From contig AP018180.1 in NCBI GenBank assembly GCA_002368155.1, forward strand, positions 2,575,947 through 2,639,946: a stretch of 64,000 nt of DNA, given 5' to 3'. Of the stretch, positions 27,658 through 35,239 are shown in pieces. The notes beneath the pieces were generated by a model that was given only the letters and a program-made list of their open reading frames with translations, searched no databases and had not been told where the DNA came from. The stretch comes from Nostoc carneum NIES-2107. Its GTDB lineage: Bacteria > Cyanobacteriota > Cyanobacteriia > Cyanobacteriales > Nostocaceae. Numbering within the stretch: position 1 is the first letter of the stretch; each line of letters begins with the position of its first letter. The position numbers and the translations under genes were made by a program.

Positions 27658-28908
27658 ATGCCAGCAACATCTTTTTACGCAGATGCCCCCTACAACGCAC
27701 AAAAATCTCAGCAAATCTTAGACCCAGATCTCACGGTTGACGATCATGAGTTGCCTTTAGATGATTTGCAAGATTTAGAGTTGGCTTCTGTTGATCCCGC
27801 AAGTTTCGCTGCTAGCACCAACCGTCGGAGTACAGATTTAGTACGCCTCTATCTTCAAGAAATTGGTCGGGTACGCTTATTAGGGCGAGACGAAGAGGTT
27901 TCAGAAGCTCAGAAAGTCCAACGTTATTTGCGGATGCGGATAGTGCTTGCTAATGCTGCCAAGCAAGGGGATGCAGTCATTGAGCCTTATCTGCGATTGA
28001 TTGAAGTCCAAGAACGTTTAGCATCTGAACTGGGACATCGTCCATCTTTGGAAAGATGGGCTGCTACTGCTGGTATCAACTTGTGCGATCTCAAGCCAAC
28101 CTTATCTGAAGGTAAACGTCGTTGGGCGGAAATTGCCAAAATTACAGTGGAAGAATTGGAACAAATTCAGTCCCAAGGACTCCAGTCTAAAGAACACATG
28201 ATCAAGGCGAATTTGCGCTTGGTTGTGTCTGTTGCTAAGAAATATCAAAATCGCGGATTAGAATTGTTGGATTTAGTCCAAGAAGGCACACTTGGCTTGG
28301 AACGTGCTGTAGAAAAATTTGATCCCACTAAGGGTTATCGCTTTAGTACTTACGCTTACTGGTGGATTCGTCAAGGTATTACCAGAGCGATCGCTACTTC
28401 TAGCCGGACAATTCGCCTTCCTGTTCACATTACTGAAAAGCTCAACAAAATCAAAAAAGCTCAACGCAAAATTGCTCAAGAAAAAGGCCGGACTCCGACT
28501 TTAGAAGATTTGGCGGTTGAGCTAGAAATGACACCAACTCAAGTGAGAGAAGTTTTGTTACGGGTTCCTCGCTCTGTTTCTCTAGAAACCAAAGTAGGGA
28601 AAGACAAAGACACTGAGTTAGGCGAACTGCTCGAAACTGATAGTGTTACCCCAGAAGAATTATTAATGCGCGAATCTTTGCAAAGAGATTTACAGCATTT
28701 ATTAGCAGATTTAACCAGCCGCGAGCGTGATGTAATTCTGATGCGGTTTGGTTTAGCAGATGGTCATCCCTACTCTTTAGCAGAAATTGGACGTGCGCTG
28801 GATTTATCACGGGAACGTGTACGCCAAATTGAATCTAAAGCTTTGCAAAAGCTACGCCAACCAAAGCGTCGTAATTTGATCCGCGACTATCTGGAATCCT
28901 TGAGTTAG
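27658..28908 (+). CDS. sigC: Group 2 RNA polymerase sigma factor SigC
   Basis: A 416-aa sigma-70 factor. Region 1.2 is STDLVRLYLQEIGRVRLLGR (about 58-77), region 2 runs to the promoter -10 recognition segment STYAYWWIRQGITRAI (about 228-243), region 3 contains GRTPTLEDLA, and region 4.2 is SLAEIGRALDLSRERVRQIE (about 369-388). A roughly 40-residue insert after region 1.2 (including PYLRLIEVQERLASELGH) distinguishes SigC from the principal SigA. In Anabaena 7120 sigC neighbours furA, as here, which supports the name. The frame is open to a TTG at 27628, but the ATG at 27658 gives the family N-terminus MPATSFYAD. Group 2 factors are non-essential and respond to stress or nitrogen status. Confidence 0.9.
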   Translation: MPATSFYADAPYNAQKSQQILDPDLTVDDHELPLDDLQDLELASVDPASFAASTNRRSTDLVRLYLQEIGRVRLLGRDEEVSEAQKVQRYLRMRIVLANAAKQGDAVIEPYLRLIEVQERLASELGHRPSLERWAATAGINLCDLKPTLSEGKRRWAEIAKITVEELEQIQSQGLQSKEHMIKANLRLVVSVAKKYQNRGLELLDLVQEGTLGLERAVEKFDPTKGYRFSTYAYWWIRQGITRAIATSSRTIRLPVHITEKLNKIKKAQRKIAQEKGRTPTLEDLAVELEMTPTQVREVLLRVPRSVSLETKVGKDKDTELGELLETDSVTPEELLMRESLQRDLQHLLADLTSRERDVILMRFGLADGHPYSLAEIGRALDLSRERVRQIESKALQKLRQPKRRNLIRDYLESLS

Positions 28909-29398
28909 TTGATGTTCAGCAGTTAATTAATTTTAGATTTTAGGTTGACCCCAACAACTCTGGGTATTTAGCACAAGGATTTTAAATTTTGGATTTACTC
29001 CGCCTACTAAGGGCGGGATATAAACTAAAAAAAATCTAAAATTGGCAATCTAAAATCTAATCTTGGCATAGTCAATAATCAATAGTGACTATCACAAAAT
29101 CCAATCTATAGATTGTTGACTCTGAACTCTTTATTGGTCACAAATTTGTTCGATCCCCGTGCCAAAATCTCTTTTTTAGGTTATGGCAAATGATTTTCAT
29201 CTAAATAGCTTTGAGTTTTGTAAACTCTATATACATAAGACTGTATGGGCGGGGATCGCCTATTATTTTTGGTGTGTTAAATTCTCATGAATTTTTCTTC
29301 AGTCTTTAGTAAATATTCTCAATAAGCAACGATTGTTGCAAATACCTCAAAATATTTGCTATATTCTCAACTATGAGGCTTTATTGAGAAAAATTAGT
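28909..29398. other. sigC-furA intergenic region
   Basis: Contains short repeats of AAAATCTAAAAT in both orientations (28930-29060) and a 9-bp inverted pair CGATCCCCG (29151-29159) / CGGGGATCG (29250-29258) enclosing about 90 bases. The furA promoter should lie in the last 100 bases, which are AT-rich. An open frame extends 22 codons upstream of the furA ATG from a TTG at 29333 but has no ribosome site. Confidence 0.5.
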
Positions 29399-29854
29399 AT
29401 GACTGTTTACACTTCTACTTCACTAAAAGCGGAATTAAATGACCGGGGTTGGCGTTTAACTCCCCAACGTGAAACAATTCTACACATTTTCCAAGAACTT
29501 CCGCAAGGCGAACACCTCAGTGCTGAGGATCTTTATCATCGCCTAGAAACTGATGGCGAAGGAATTAGTCTGTCAACTATTTATCGGACTTTAAAGTTGA
29601 TGGCTAGAATGGGGATTTTGCGGGAATTGGAACTGGGGGAAGGACATAAACATTACGAACTGAATCAGCCCTACCCCCATCACCACCATCACCTCATCTG
29701 TGTGAGATGTAACAGTACAATTGAGTTTAAAAACGACTCAATCTTGAAAATTGGAGCAAAAACTGCCCAGAAAGAAGGTTTCCATCTGCTCGACTGTCAA
29801 ATGACTATTCATGCAGTGTGTCCCAAGTGCCAAAGAGCTTTGATGCCGTTATAG
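29399..29854 (+). CDS. furA: Ferric uptake regulator FurA
   Basis: A 151-aa Fur-family repressor, the same length as Anabaena FurA. The winged helix (about 1-83) includes RGWRLTPQRETIL and the recognition segment SLSTIYRTLKLM (57-68). The HHHHH metal site is at 94-98, and five cysteines are C101, C104, C133, C141 and C144, including both CxxC motifs known from FurA (redox and haem binding). In Nostocales FurA controls iron homeostasis together with photosynthesis and nitrogen genes. FeoAB in this window is a plausible target. The ATG at 29399 is chosen over the TTG at 29333. The peptidoglycan-binding gene converges on it from the right, 130 bases away. Confidence 0.95.
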   Translation: MTVYTSTSLKAELNDRGWRLTPQRETILHIFQELPQGEHLSAEDLYHRLETDGEGISLSTIYRTLKLMARMGILRELELGEGHKHYELNQPYPHHHHHLICVRCNSTIEFKNDSILKIGAKTAQKEGFHLLDCQMTIHAVCPKCQRALMPL

Positions 29855-29984
29855 CACCTGGGTGAGATAACTAAGCGGAGTCTGAAATAAACCCAATCAA
29901 TGAAATTTTGAGCTATTTCTCATTCGCTGTTATCGGAGGTAAGGAATCATTTGGGGACTCTTAGTGTTAATACCTAAGCGGATG
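29399..29984 (-). ncRNA. Predicted furA antisense RNA (read-through of the convergent gene)
   Basis: In Anabaena 7120 the cell-wall-protein gene alr1690 lies tail to tail with furA, and its transcript runs on as alpha-furA, an antisense RNA that lowers furA expression. The same arrangement is present here (gene 29985-31175 convergent with furA) and only one weak hairpin lies between. The 5' and 3' limits given are arbitrary, because the RNA would be a 3' extension of the upstream gene's message. Confidence 0.35.
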
Positions 29985-30000
29985 CTAAAAGCGTCCGCTT
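29976..30000. terminator. Hairpin spanning the end of the peptidoglycan-binding gene
   Basis: AAGCGGATGC and GCGTCCGCTT form a 10-bp stem (one G-T type mismatch) with a five-base loop; the stop codon of the minus-strand gene is at the loop edge. No T-run follows on either strand, so termination would be inefficient, in keeping with read-through toward furA. Confidence 0.45.
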
Positions 30001-31175
30001 CTAACATCCTTGAGACTGATACCGTAAAACTCTTGGGCTTGTTTAATGGCTTTTTTGGTGTCATCTGCCATTACACCATTGAGTTGACCTTTGTAGAAAC
30101 CTTTTTCTTGTAGTCTTCTTTGAATTTCCAAAACACTAAATTCACTCTTAGAAGTATTAGTCACTAAGCTATATAACTTGGCTCTGGTAGTTGGGCCAGC
30201 TATACCACTAGGTGCTAAATAATTAGCGGCTTGAAATCGGCGCACAGCATCTGCGGTATTGGGGCCAAAATAGCCATTTGGTTCTCCCTGTAAATAACCA
30301 GCTTTGATCAAATGATCTTGCAGAATCCGAACTGGTTCACCGCGATCGCCCATCCGCAATTTATCGCGATCGGCTACTGCTTTGGGAGCATCCTCACCAT
30401 CACCAACACCAAGGGGCGGTAATTTCCTCATTGTTGCTGGGCCTACAACACCATCAGCATCGAGTTTATAAGCTCCTTGGAATCTTTTCACAGCCTCTTC
30501 TGTAATCGGGCCAAAGATACCAGTGGCGTTACCGTAATAAAAGCCAGCAACTCGCAATCTTTCTTGTAAAACTCTAACAGATTCACCTTCATCACCTTTG
30601 ACAAGGTAATTGGGATTGCTGCGTTTGTTAGTTGCTGTTGTTGTTGGCACAACGGTAGCTTTTTTAGCGGTTGTACTGTTGGTAGCTGTTTTTTTCGGTT
30701 GTGTACTGACAGTAGTTGTTCTAGTAGCTGTTGTATTTGTACTAGTCTTCTTCGCTGGTGTGGTTGCATTTGCAACTCTAGGCCGCCAGTTGTCTAATTT
30801 TTGTAAAGTTGTTGTACTTACGATCCCATCTACTGGTAAGCCAGCAGCTTTTTGAAAGCGGCGTACAGCGTCTTCAGTAGGGAAGTCATAAATTTGTGTA
30901 ATGGGAGCTTGATAAAAGCCTACTTGTTTCAACTTTTGTTGTAGATTCCTGACAGATGGGCCTTGATCGCCGCGTTCAAGTGCCAAGGCACTACTAACAG
31001 CACTGAGAATCGACAAAGTGAGGGCAAGAGGTAACATATATCGCCAAGCCCTGCTAGAAAGCCGTTTCCAGTCTGGTGTTGCTGCTGTGTTAAAAAAATC
31101 TTTCAGAGAAACCAATTCACTGGATTCGCTGTCTTCATAGGCAAAAGCTAGGTGGAAATACGCGAGGTTGTCCAT
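29985..31175 (-). CDS. Membrane-anchored peptidoglycan-binding protein with four PG_binding_1 repeats
   Basis: A 396-aa protein. Residues 1-40 are acidic and cytoplasmic, a membrane helix follows (about 45-66, LPLALTLSILSAVSSALAL), and the outside part carries four PG_binding_1 repeats, near 70-128, 195-250, 275-332 and 345-392. Each has the pattern GD-G--VR-LQ--L---GFY and a final A/T--L. Between the first and second repeat is a Thr/Lys-rich linker (about 138-190) with many TT and AK runs, probably extended and glycosylation-prone. Such proteins anchor to the cell wall. It is the counterpart of Anabaena alr1690 by position. It starts 18 bases after the cobN stop on the same strand, so the two form an operon. 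Confidence 0.88.
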   Translation of the reverse strand: MDNLAYFHLAFAYEDSESSELVSLKDFFNTAATPDWKRLSSRAWRYMLPLALTLSILSAVSSALALERGDQGPSVRNLQQKLKQVGFYQAPITQIYDFPTEDAVRRFQKAAGLPVDGIVSTTTLQKLDNWRPRVANATTPAKKTSTNTTATRTTTVSTQPKKTATNSTTAKKATVVPTTTATNKRSNPNYLVKGDEGESVRVLQERLRVAGFYYGNATGIFGPITEEAVKRFQGAYKLDADGVVGPATMRKLPPLGVGDGEDAPKAVADRDKLRMGDRGEPVRILQDHLIKAGYLQGEPNGYFGPNTADAVRRFQAANYLAPSGIAGPTTRAKLYSLVTNTSKSEFSVLEIQRRLQEKGFYKGQLNGVMADDTKKAIKQAQEFYGISLKDVRSGRF

Positions 31176-31193
31176 ATGGGGTTCCTACACCAC

Positions 31194-34100
31194 TTATTTT
31201 TCTTCAATTGCTGCTTCAGCTTGATGTACTAAGGCTCGTAACATTTCCAATGTTTGTGTATTTACATCCTGCCATAAACTGCGCTTATGTGCTTCCAATA
31301 ATTTCTCAGCAATATCACGCAAAGCCCACGGATTTTTTTGGTGAATAAATTCTTCCACAGCAGGATCGAGCAAATAAGTATTTACTATACCCTGATACAT
31401 ATAATCTTCGACACATTGAGTTGTGGCATCGTAGGCAAAAAGAAAATCTACTGTCGCCGCCATTTCAAATGCTCCTTTGTAGCCGTGGCGCATTACCCCA
31501 GCAATCCACTTAGGATTAACGACGCGAGAACGATATACCCGAGCAATTTCTTCTTTGAGTAGGCGGACTTTTGGTTGGGCGGTATTGGAATTATCACCAA
31601 AATAAATTTGCGGATTCTGTCCTTGAAGAGAACGGACTGCGGCGGTTAAACCACCTTGAAATTGGTAATAATCATCAGAATCGAGTAAGTCATGTTCGCG
31701 GTTATCTTGGTTATGCAGCACAACTTGTGTTTGCATCAAGCGTTGCTGTAAGGCTTCGGGGGCGGCGGTTGGGGACTGGGAACTGGGTACTGGGGACTGG
31801 GTATTGGGGAGTATACTGCCTGAAGTATAGGCGTAAGAACTCCAGTTAATGTAGGCGCGGGCTAAATCTTGATCATCTGTCCAATTTTGCGATTCCATTA
31901 AGCCTTGGAGTCCAGCACCGTAAGCACCTGGTTTAGAACCAAAGATGCGATAGCGCGATCGCATTTGTGCTTCTTCTGAAGTTAATCCTTCTGCTTGCCA
32001 AAAATCAGTATCTTGCTGCACTTGCGCCGCTAGGGGATTTTGTTCTGGTGGTTCATCTAAGGCGGCTACTGCTTGCACAGCTGAGTCAAATAAATCAATC
32101 ATGTTGGGGAAAGCATCGCGGAAAAATCCCGAAATTCGCAATGTGACATCAACACGGGGTCTGCCTAAAACCGACAACGGTAAAATTTCAAAATCTACTA
32201 CCCGCCTCGCTGCACCATCCCATACAGGACGCACACCTAATAGCGCTAAGGCTTCCGCAATATCATCACCACCTGTTCGCATCGTGGCTGTGCCCCACAC
32301 TGATAATGCCAGTGTTTTGGGATACTCACCATTATCTTGAGTGTAGCGTTCAATCAGCGTTTCAGCAGCTTTTCTGCCTATATCCCAGGCTGTTTCCGTA
32401 GGTAATGCCCTAATGTCTACAGAGTAAAAGTTTTTACCTGTTGGTAACACTTCTGGACGACCCCGTGTTGGTGCGCCAGATGCAGCACTCTGGACATATC
32501 TGCCATCTAGTCCGCGTAACAAGTTGGTGATTTCTTGCCGGGTTTGTTGTAATGCGGGGAGGAGTTTGAGGGCGATCCAGTTGAGGATGGTGGGGACTGG
32601 GGATTGGGGATTGGGGATTGGGGATTGGGGATTGGAGGTTATGAGTTGTTCGACTAGGTAAGCGGCGTATTCTTCGAGGATTTCCACAGCGTCGCCGATA
32701 GTGTGGCAAGATTTCAGCTTGGCGGCAAGATGTAAAGGCGCGAGGCTAGATTCTGGTAGGGTAAATTGGTCGCTGAAATTGGCGGTGAGGGGGTCGAAAT
32801 CTAAACTCCATTCTTCAGCTAAGGCGCGAGTAATACCGATGGAATAGCGATTGGGTATCCGGGCGATCGCTACTATTAAATCTCGTAATTGTTTTCCTTG
32901 GGGACATTGCCCAAAAATGTGCAAGCCATCACGAATTTGGGCTTCTTTTAATTCACAAAGATAGCCGTTGATGGAATTCAAAATTAAATTTTCAAAGTTT
33001 AAAATATCTTGCTCATTCGTAATCCCTAAGTCTTGATGTAAATTCTCTTGTAGAATCAGTTCACGAATGCGATCGCGAATCATTGGTAAACGTACCGGAT
33101 CTAAACTTTCCGCTTCGTAATACTCATCAATTAAATTCTCTAATTGTTGCAGTGAACCATAGAGTTCCGCCCGAGTCATTGGGGGTGTTAAATGGTCGAT
33201 AATGACGGCTTGACTGCGGCGTTTAGCTTGTGAACCCTCACCTGGATCGTTGACGATAAACGGATACAAGTGAGGCATTTGCCCCAAAGCGACTTCGGGA
33301 TAACAATTACTCGATAAAGCTATACTTTTACCGGGTAGCCATTCGAGATTTCCGTGTTTTCCCACATGAACAATAGCATCCGCGCCAAAACATTCCCGCA
33401 CCCAGTAATAAAAAGCTAAATAATTATGAGTTGGTTCTAAATCTGGTGCATGATAATTCAAACTAGGGTCAAGGTCATAACCCCGCGATGGCTGAATGCC
33501 TACGAAAATATTACCGAGTTGAATGCCGGGAATTGGGCATTGGGCATGGGGCATGGGGCATTGGGCATCAATTAATATATTCTCCCCTGCCCCCTGCTCC
33601 CTGCCCCCTTGCCTCATCTCCCCAACCCCCCATCGCTGAGTAATACCTTGTTGTACGGCTGATGGTAAGGTGGCGAAATAGTTTTGGTATTCTGCTACAG
33701 AAAGACTTTGGTTGACTGCGCGCCAATCTCTACCTTCTGGATCGTTGGTTACGCCTGCGGTGAGACGTTGAATTAATTCATCGCTATTAGCAGGTAAATT
33801 TTCTAGGTGATAACCAGCTAATTGCAAGGCTTGGAGAATTTCTACACAACTAGCTGGGGTATCTAATCCTACTCCATTAGCAAGTCGTCCATCGCGGTTG
33901 GGGTAATTGGCGACAATTACGGCAATACGCCTTTCTTGAGGTGGCTTGGAACGTAGGCGTACCCAATTAGCCGCTAGTTGAGTGACAAACTCAATGCGAT
34001 CGCTTATTGGTTCATAAACTACCACATCGGTTTCTAAATCTTGATTGCGCGTTTTCACTGTTTTAAAAGATACAGCGCGGCTAATGATTCGCCCATCTAC

Positions 34101-35150
34101 CTCCGGTAGTGCCACATTCATGGCGATATCGCGGGGAGAAAGCCCTGCCATTTGCGATTCCCACTGCTCAACTCCTCCGCCACTGAGAATAACTTGTAAC
34201 ACTGGCACATCCAATTTTTCCCAAAGTTCAATTTGGGGTGTTTCTGTCTCTAAGCGCGCCAAAGAAAAGCTAGTGGTATTAAGCAGTACTGCAATTTGTT
34301 CTGAGTCCTTGGGTTGGAAAAACTCGCTCAACTCCTCTTGAATATCTGGTTCGCGCAATGAAGAAACAAACACAGGCACAGGCTGTAAATTTTTCTGTAC
34401 CAAAGCTTGACATAAACTATCAATTACTCTTGTATTGCCAGAAAGATAGTGAGCGCGGTAGAACAGAATGCCGACTTTGGGCATGGGGCATGGGGCATGG
34501 GGCATGGGGCATTGGGCATCACTTCTTTCTCCCTCATCCCCAGTCCCTAGTCCCCAGTCCCCATTACCCCTTATCCCCAGAGGGGGCCCCGAGTTCCCCA
34601 ACCCCCACTCATACAACCCAATTCGCGGCACTAATTCCGGTGCTGGAGGATTAAAAGAAGTTGAAAGGCAAGTATCAGAAATAAACTGCAGTGCGTTAAC
34701 AAAATTCTTTACACCACCTTGGCTAAAGTATTGCCATACTTGGTTCACAATATCTAAAGGCACGCTAGACTGAGAAACTAAATGGGGATCAAAAGCATCA
34801 TCCCCTGGCATTACAATGAGGTTTATACCATTACTTTGAACAATTTCTTGTACTACTTCTAAACCGTAAGCCCAATAGGAACGTCCTCCTAATAGGCGCA
34901 CAATAATTACTTGAGCAAGTTCTAAAACTTCCTCACCATAACTGTCTATACTTATTTGTTGTTGTAACTGCAACAGGTTGGCAACTCTTAATGCAGGAAA
35001 CGTCGCAGGTAATTGGGGAACCGCAGCTGCCAGGGTTTGAATGTCTGTATCAGCAGCCGTAATAAACACAAAGGGAGCTGGAGTTTGTTCTATAAATATC
35101 AAGTCTTCTGACTGATTCCATCCTCCGGATGTGGCACTTACACGATGCAT
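31194..35150 (-). CDS. cobN: Cobaltochelatase subunit CobN with four repeat-derived insertions
   Basis: A 1318-aa large subunit of cobaltochelatase (BchH/ChlH relatives), which inserts Co2+ into hydrogenobyrinate diamide in cobalamin synthesis. Conserved blocks include VGILFYRAHYLSGN (about 226-239), VHVGKHGNLEWLPGK (about 597-611), and near the C-terminus HNQDNREHDLLDSDDYYQ. Relatives are about 1250 residues. The excess comes from four in-frame segments encoded by short tandem repeats, near residues 180-224, 505-540, 838-853 and 1114-1128, reading as [34 protein letters not shown] and similar. All lie between conserved blocks, the frame is intact, and no stop is introduced, so the protein is probably functional. 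No cobalamin riboswitch is visible in the 89-base upstream gap. Confidence 0.93.
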   Translation of the reverse strand: MHRVSATSGGWNQSEDLIFIEQTPAPFVFITAADTDIQTLAAAVPQLPATFPALRVANLLQLQQQISIDSYGEEVLELAQVIIVRLLGGRSYWAYGLEVVQEIVQSNGINLIVMPGDDAFDPHLVSQSSVPLDIVNQVWQYFSQGGVKNFVNALQFISDTCLSTSFNPPAPELVPRIGLYEWGLGNSGPPLGIRGNGDWGLGTGDEGERSDAQCPMPHAPCPMPKVGILFYRAHYLSGNTRVIDSLCQALVQKNLQPVPVFVSSLREPDIQEELSEFFQPKDSEQIAVLLNTTSFSLARLETETPQIELWEKLDVPVLQVILSGGGVEQWESQMAGLSPRDIAMNVALPEVDGRIISRAVSFKTVKTRNQDLETDVVVYEPISDRIEFVTQLAANWVRLRSKPPQERRIAVIVANYPNRDGRLANGVGLDTPASCVEILQALQLAGYHLENLPANSDELIQRLTAGVTNDPEGRDWRAVNQSLSVAEYQNYFATLPSAVQQGITQRWGVGEMRQGGREQGAGENILIDAQCPMPHAQCPIPGIQLGNIFVGIQPSRGYDLDPSLNYHAPDLEPTHNYLAFYYWVRECFGADAIVHVGKHGNLEWLPGKSIALSSNCYPEVALGQMPHLYPFIVNDPGEGSQAKRRSQAVIIDHLTPPMTRAELYGSLQQLENLIDEYYEAESLDPVRLPMIRDRIRELILQENLHQDLGITNEQDILNFENLILNSINGYLCELKEAQIRDGLHIFGQCPQGKQLRDLIVAIARIPNRYSIGITRALAEEWSLDFDPLTANFSDQFTLPESSLAPLHLAAKLKSCHTIGDAVEILEEYAAYLVEQLITSNPQSPIPNPQSPVPTILNWIALKLLPALQQTRQEITNLLRGLDGRYVQSAASGAPTRGRPEVLPTGKNFYSVDIRALPTETAWDIGRKAAETLIERYTQDNGEYPKTLALSVWGTATMRTGGDDIAEALALLGVRPVWDGAARRVVDFEILPLSVLGRPRVDVTLRISGFFRDAFPNMIDLFDSAVQAVAALDEPPEQNPLAAQVQQDTDFWQAEGLTSEEAQMRSRYRIFGSKPGAYGAGLQGLMESQNWTDDQDLARAYINWSSYAYTSGSILPNTQSPVPSSQSPTAAPEALQQRLMQTQVVLHNQDNREHDLLDSDDYYQFQGGLTAAVRSLQGQNPQIYFGDNSNTAQPKVRLLKEEIARVYRSRVVNPKWIAGVMRHGYKGAFEMAATVDFLFAYDATTQCVEDYMYQGIVNTYLLDPAVEEFIHQKNPWALRDIAEKLLEAHKRSLWQDVNTQTLEMLRALVHQAEAAIEEK
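31769..31810. repeat. STRR insertion 4 in cobN
   Basis: Heptamer CCCCAGT/CCCAATA-type units encode the NTQSPVPSSQSPT segment about residues 1114-1128 of CobN, just before the conserved HNQDNREHD block. Confidence 0.9.
32591..32636. repeat. STRR insertion 3 in cobN
   Basis: Six near-perfect CCCCAAT units followed by CCCCAGT encode [14 protein letters not shown] at about residues 838-853 of CobN. Confidence 0.92.
33531..33635. repeat. STRR insertion 2 in cobN
   Basis: A CCCAATG/CCCCATG tract (33531-33568), a short spacer and a C-rich tract (33581-33632) encode the GREQGAGENILIDAQCPMPH-type segment at about residues 505-540. Confidence 0.88.
34479..34600. repeat. STRR insertion 1 in cobN
   Basis: CCCCATG units (34479-34518), then CCCCAGT-type units (34538-34569) and a C-rich end encode about 45 extra residues (180-224) before the conserved VGILFYRAHYL block of CobN. 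Confidence 0.92.
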
Positions 35151-35239
35151 AATTCTGTATTACCGTCTTAAACTGTTGATTAGAACACAAAAAAATCTTT
35201 GAGCGTTAGTAGCTAGCCTCTCACACCAGACTTTTAACA

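Noticed and set aside
29151-29260. tRNA-like TPsiC arm (GTTCGATCCCC)
   Set aside because: The bases around it do not form a T-stem, and no anticodon or acceptor arm can be drawn.
30610-30855. Plus-strand hydrophobic frame (81 aa) as a membrane protein
   Set aside because: It is the antisense of the Thr/Lys-rich linker of the peptidoglycan-binding protein.
35151-35239. Cobalamin riboswitch upstream of cobN
   Set aside because: The gap is 89 bases, shared with a divergent gene, and has no B12-box-like sequence.
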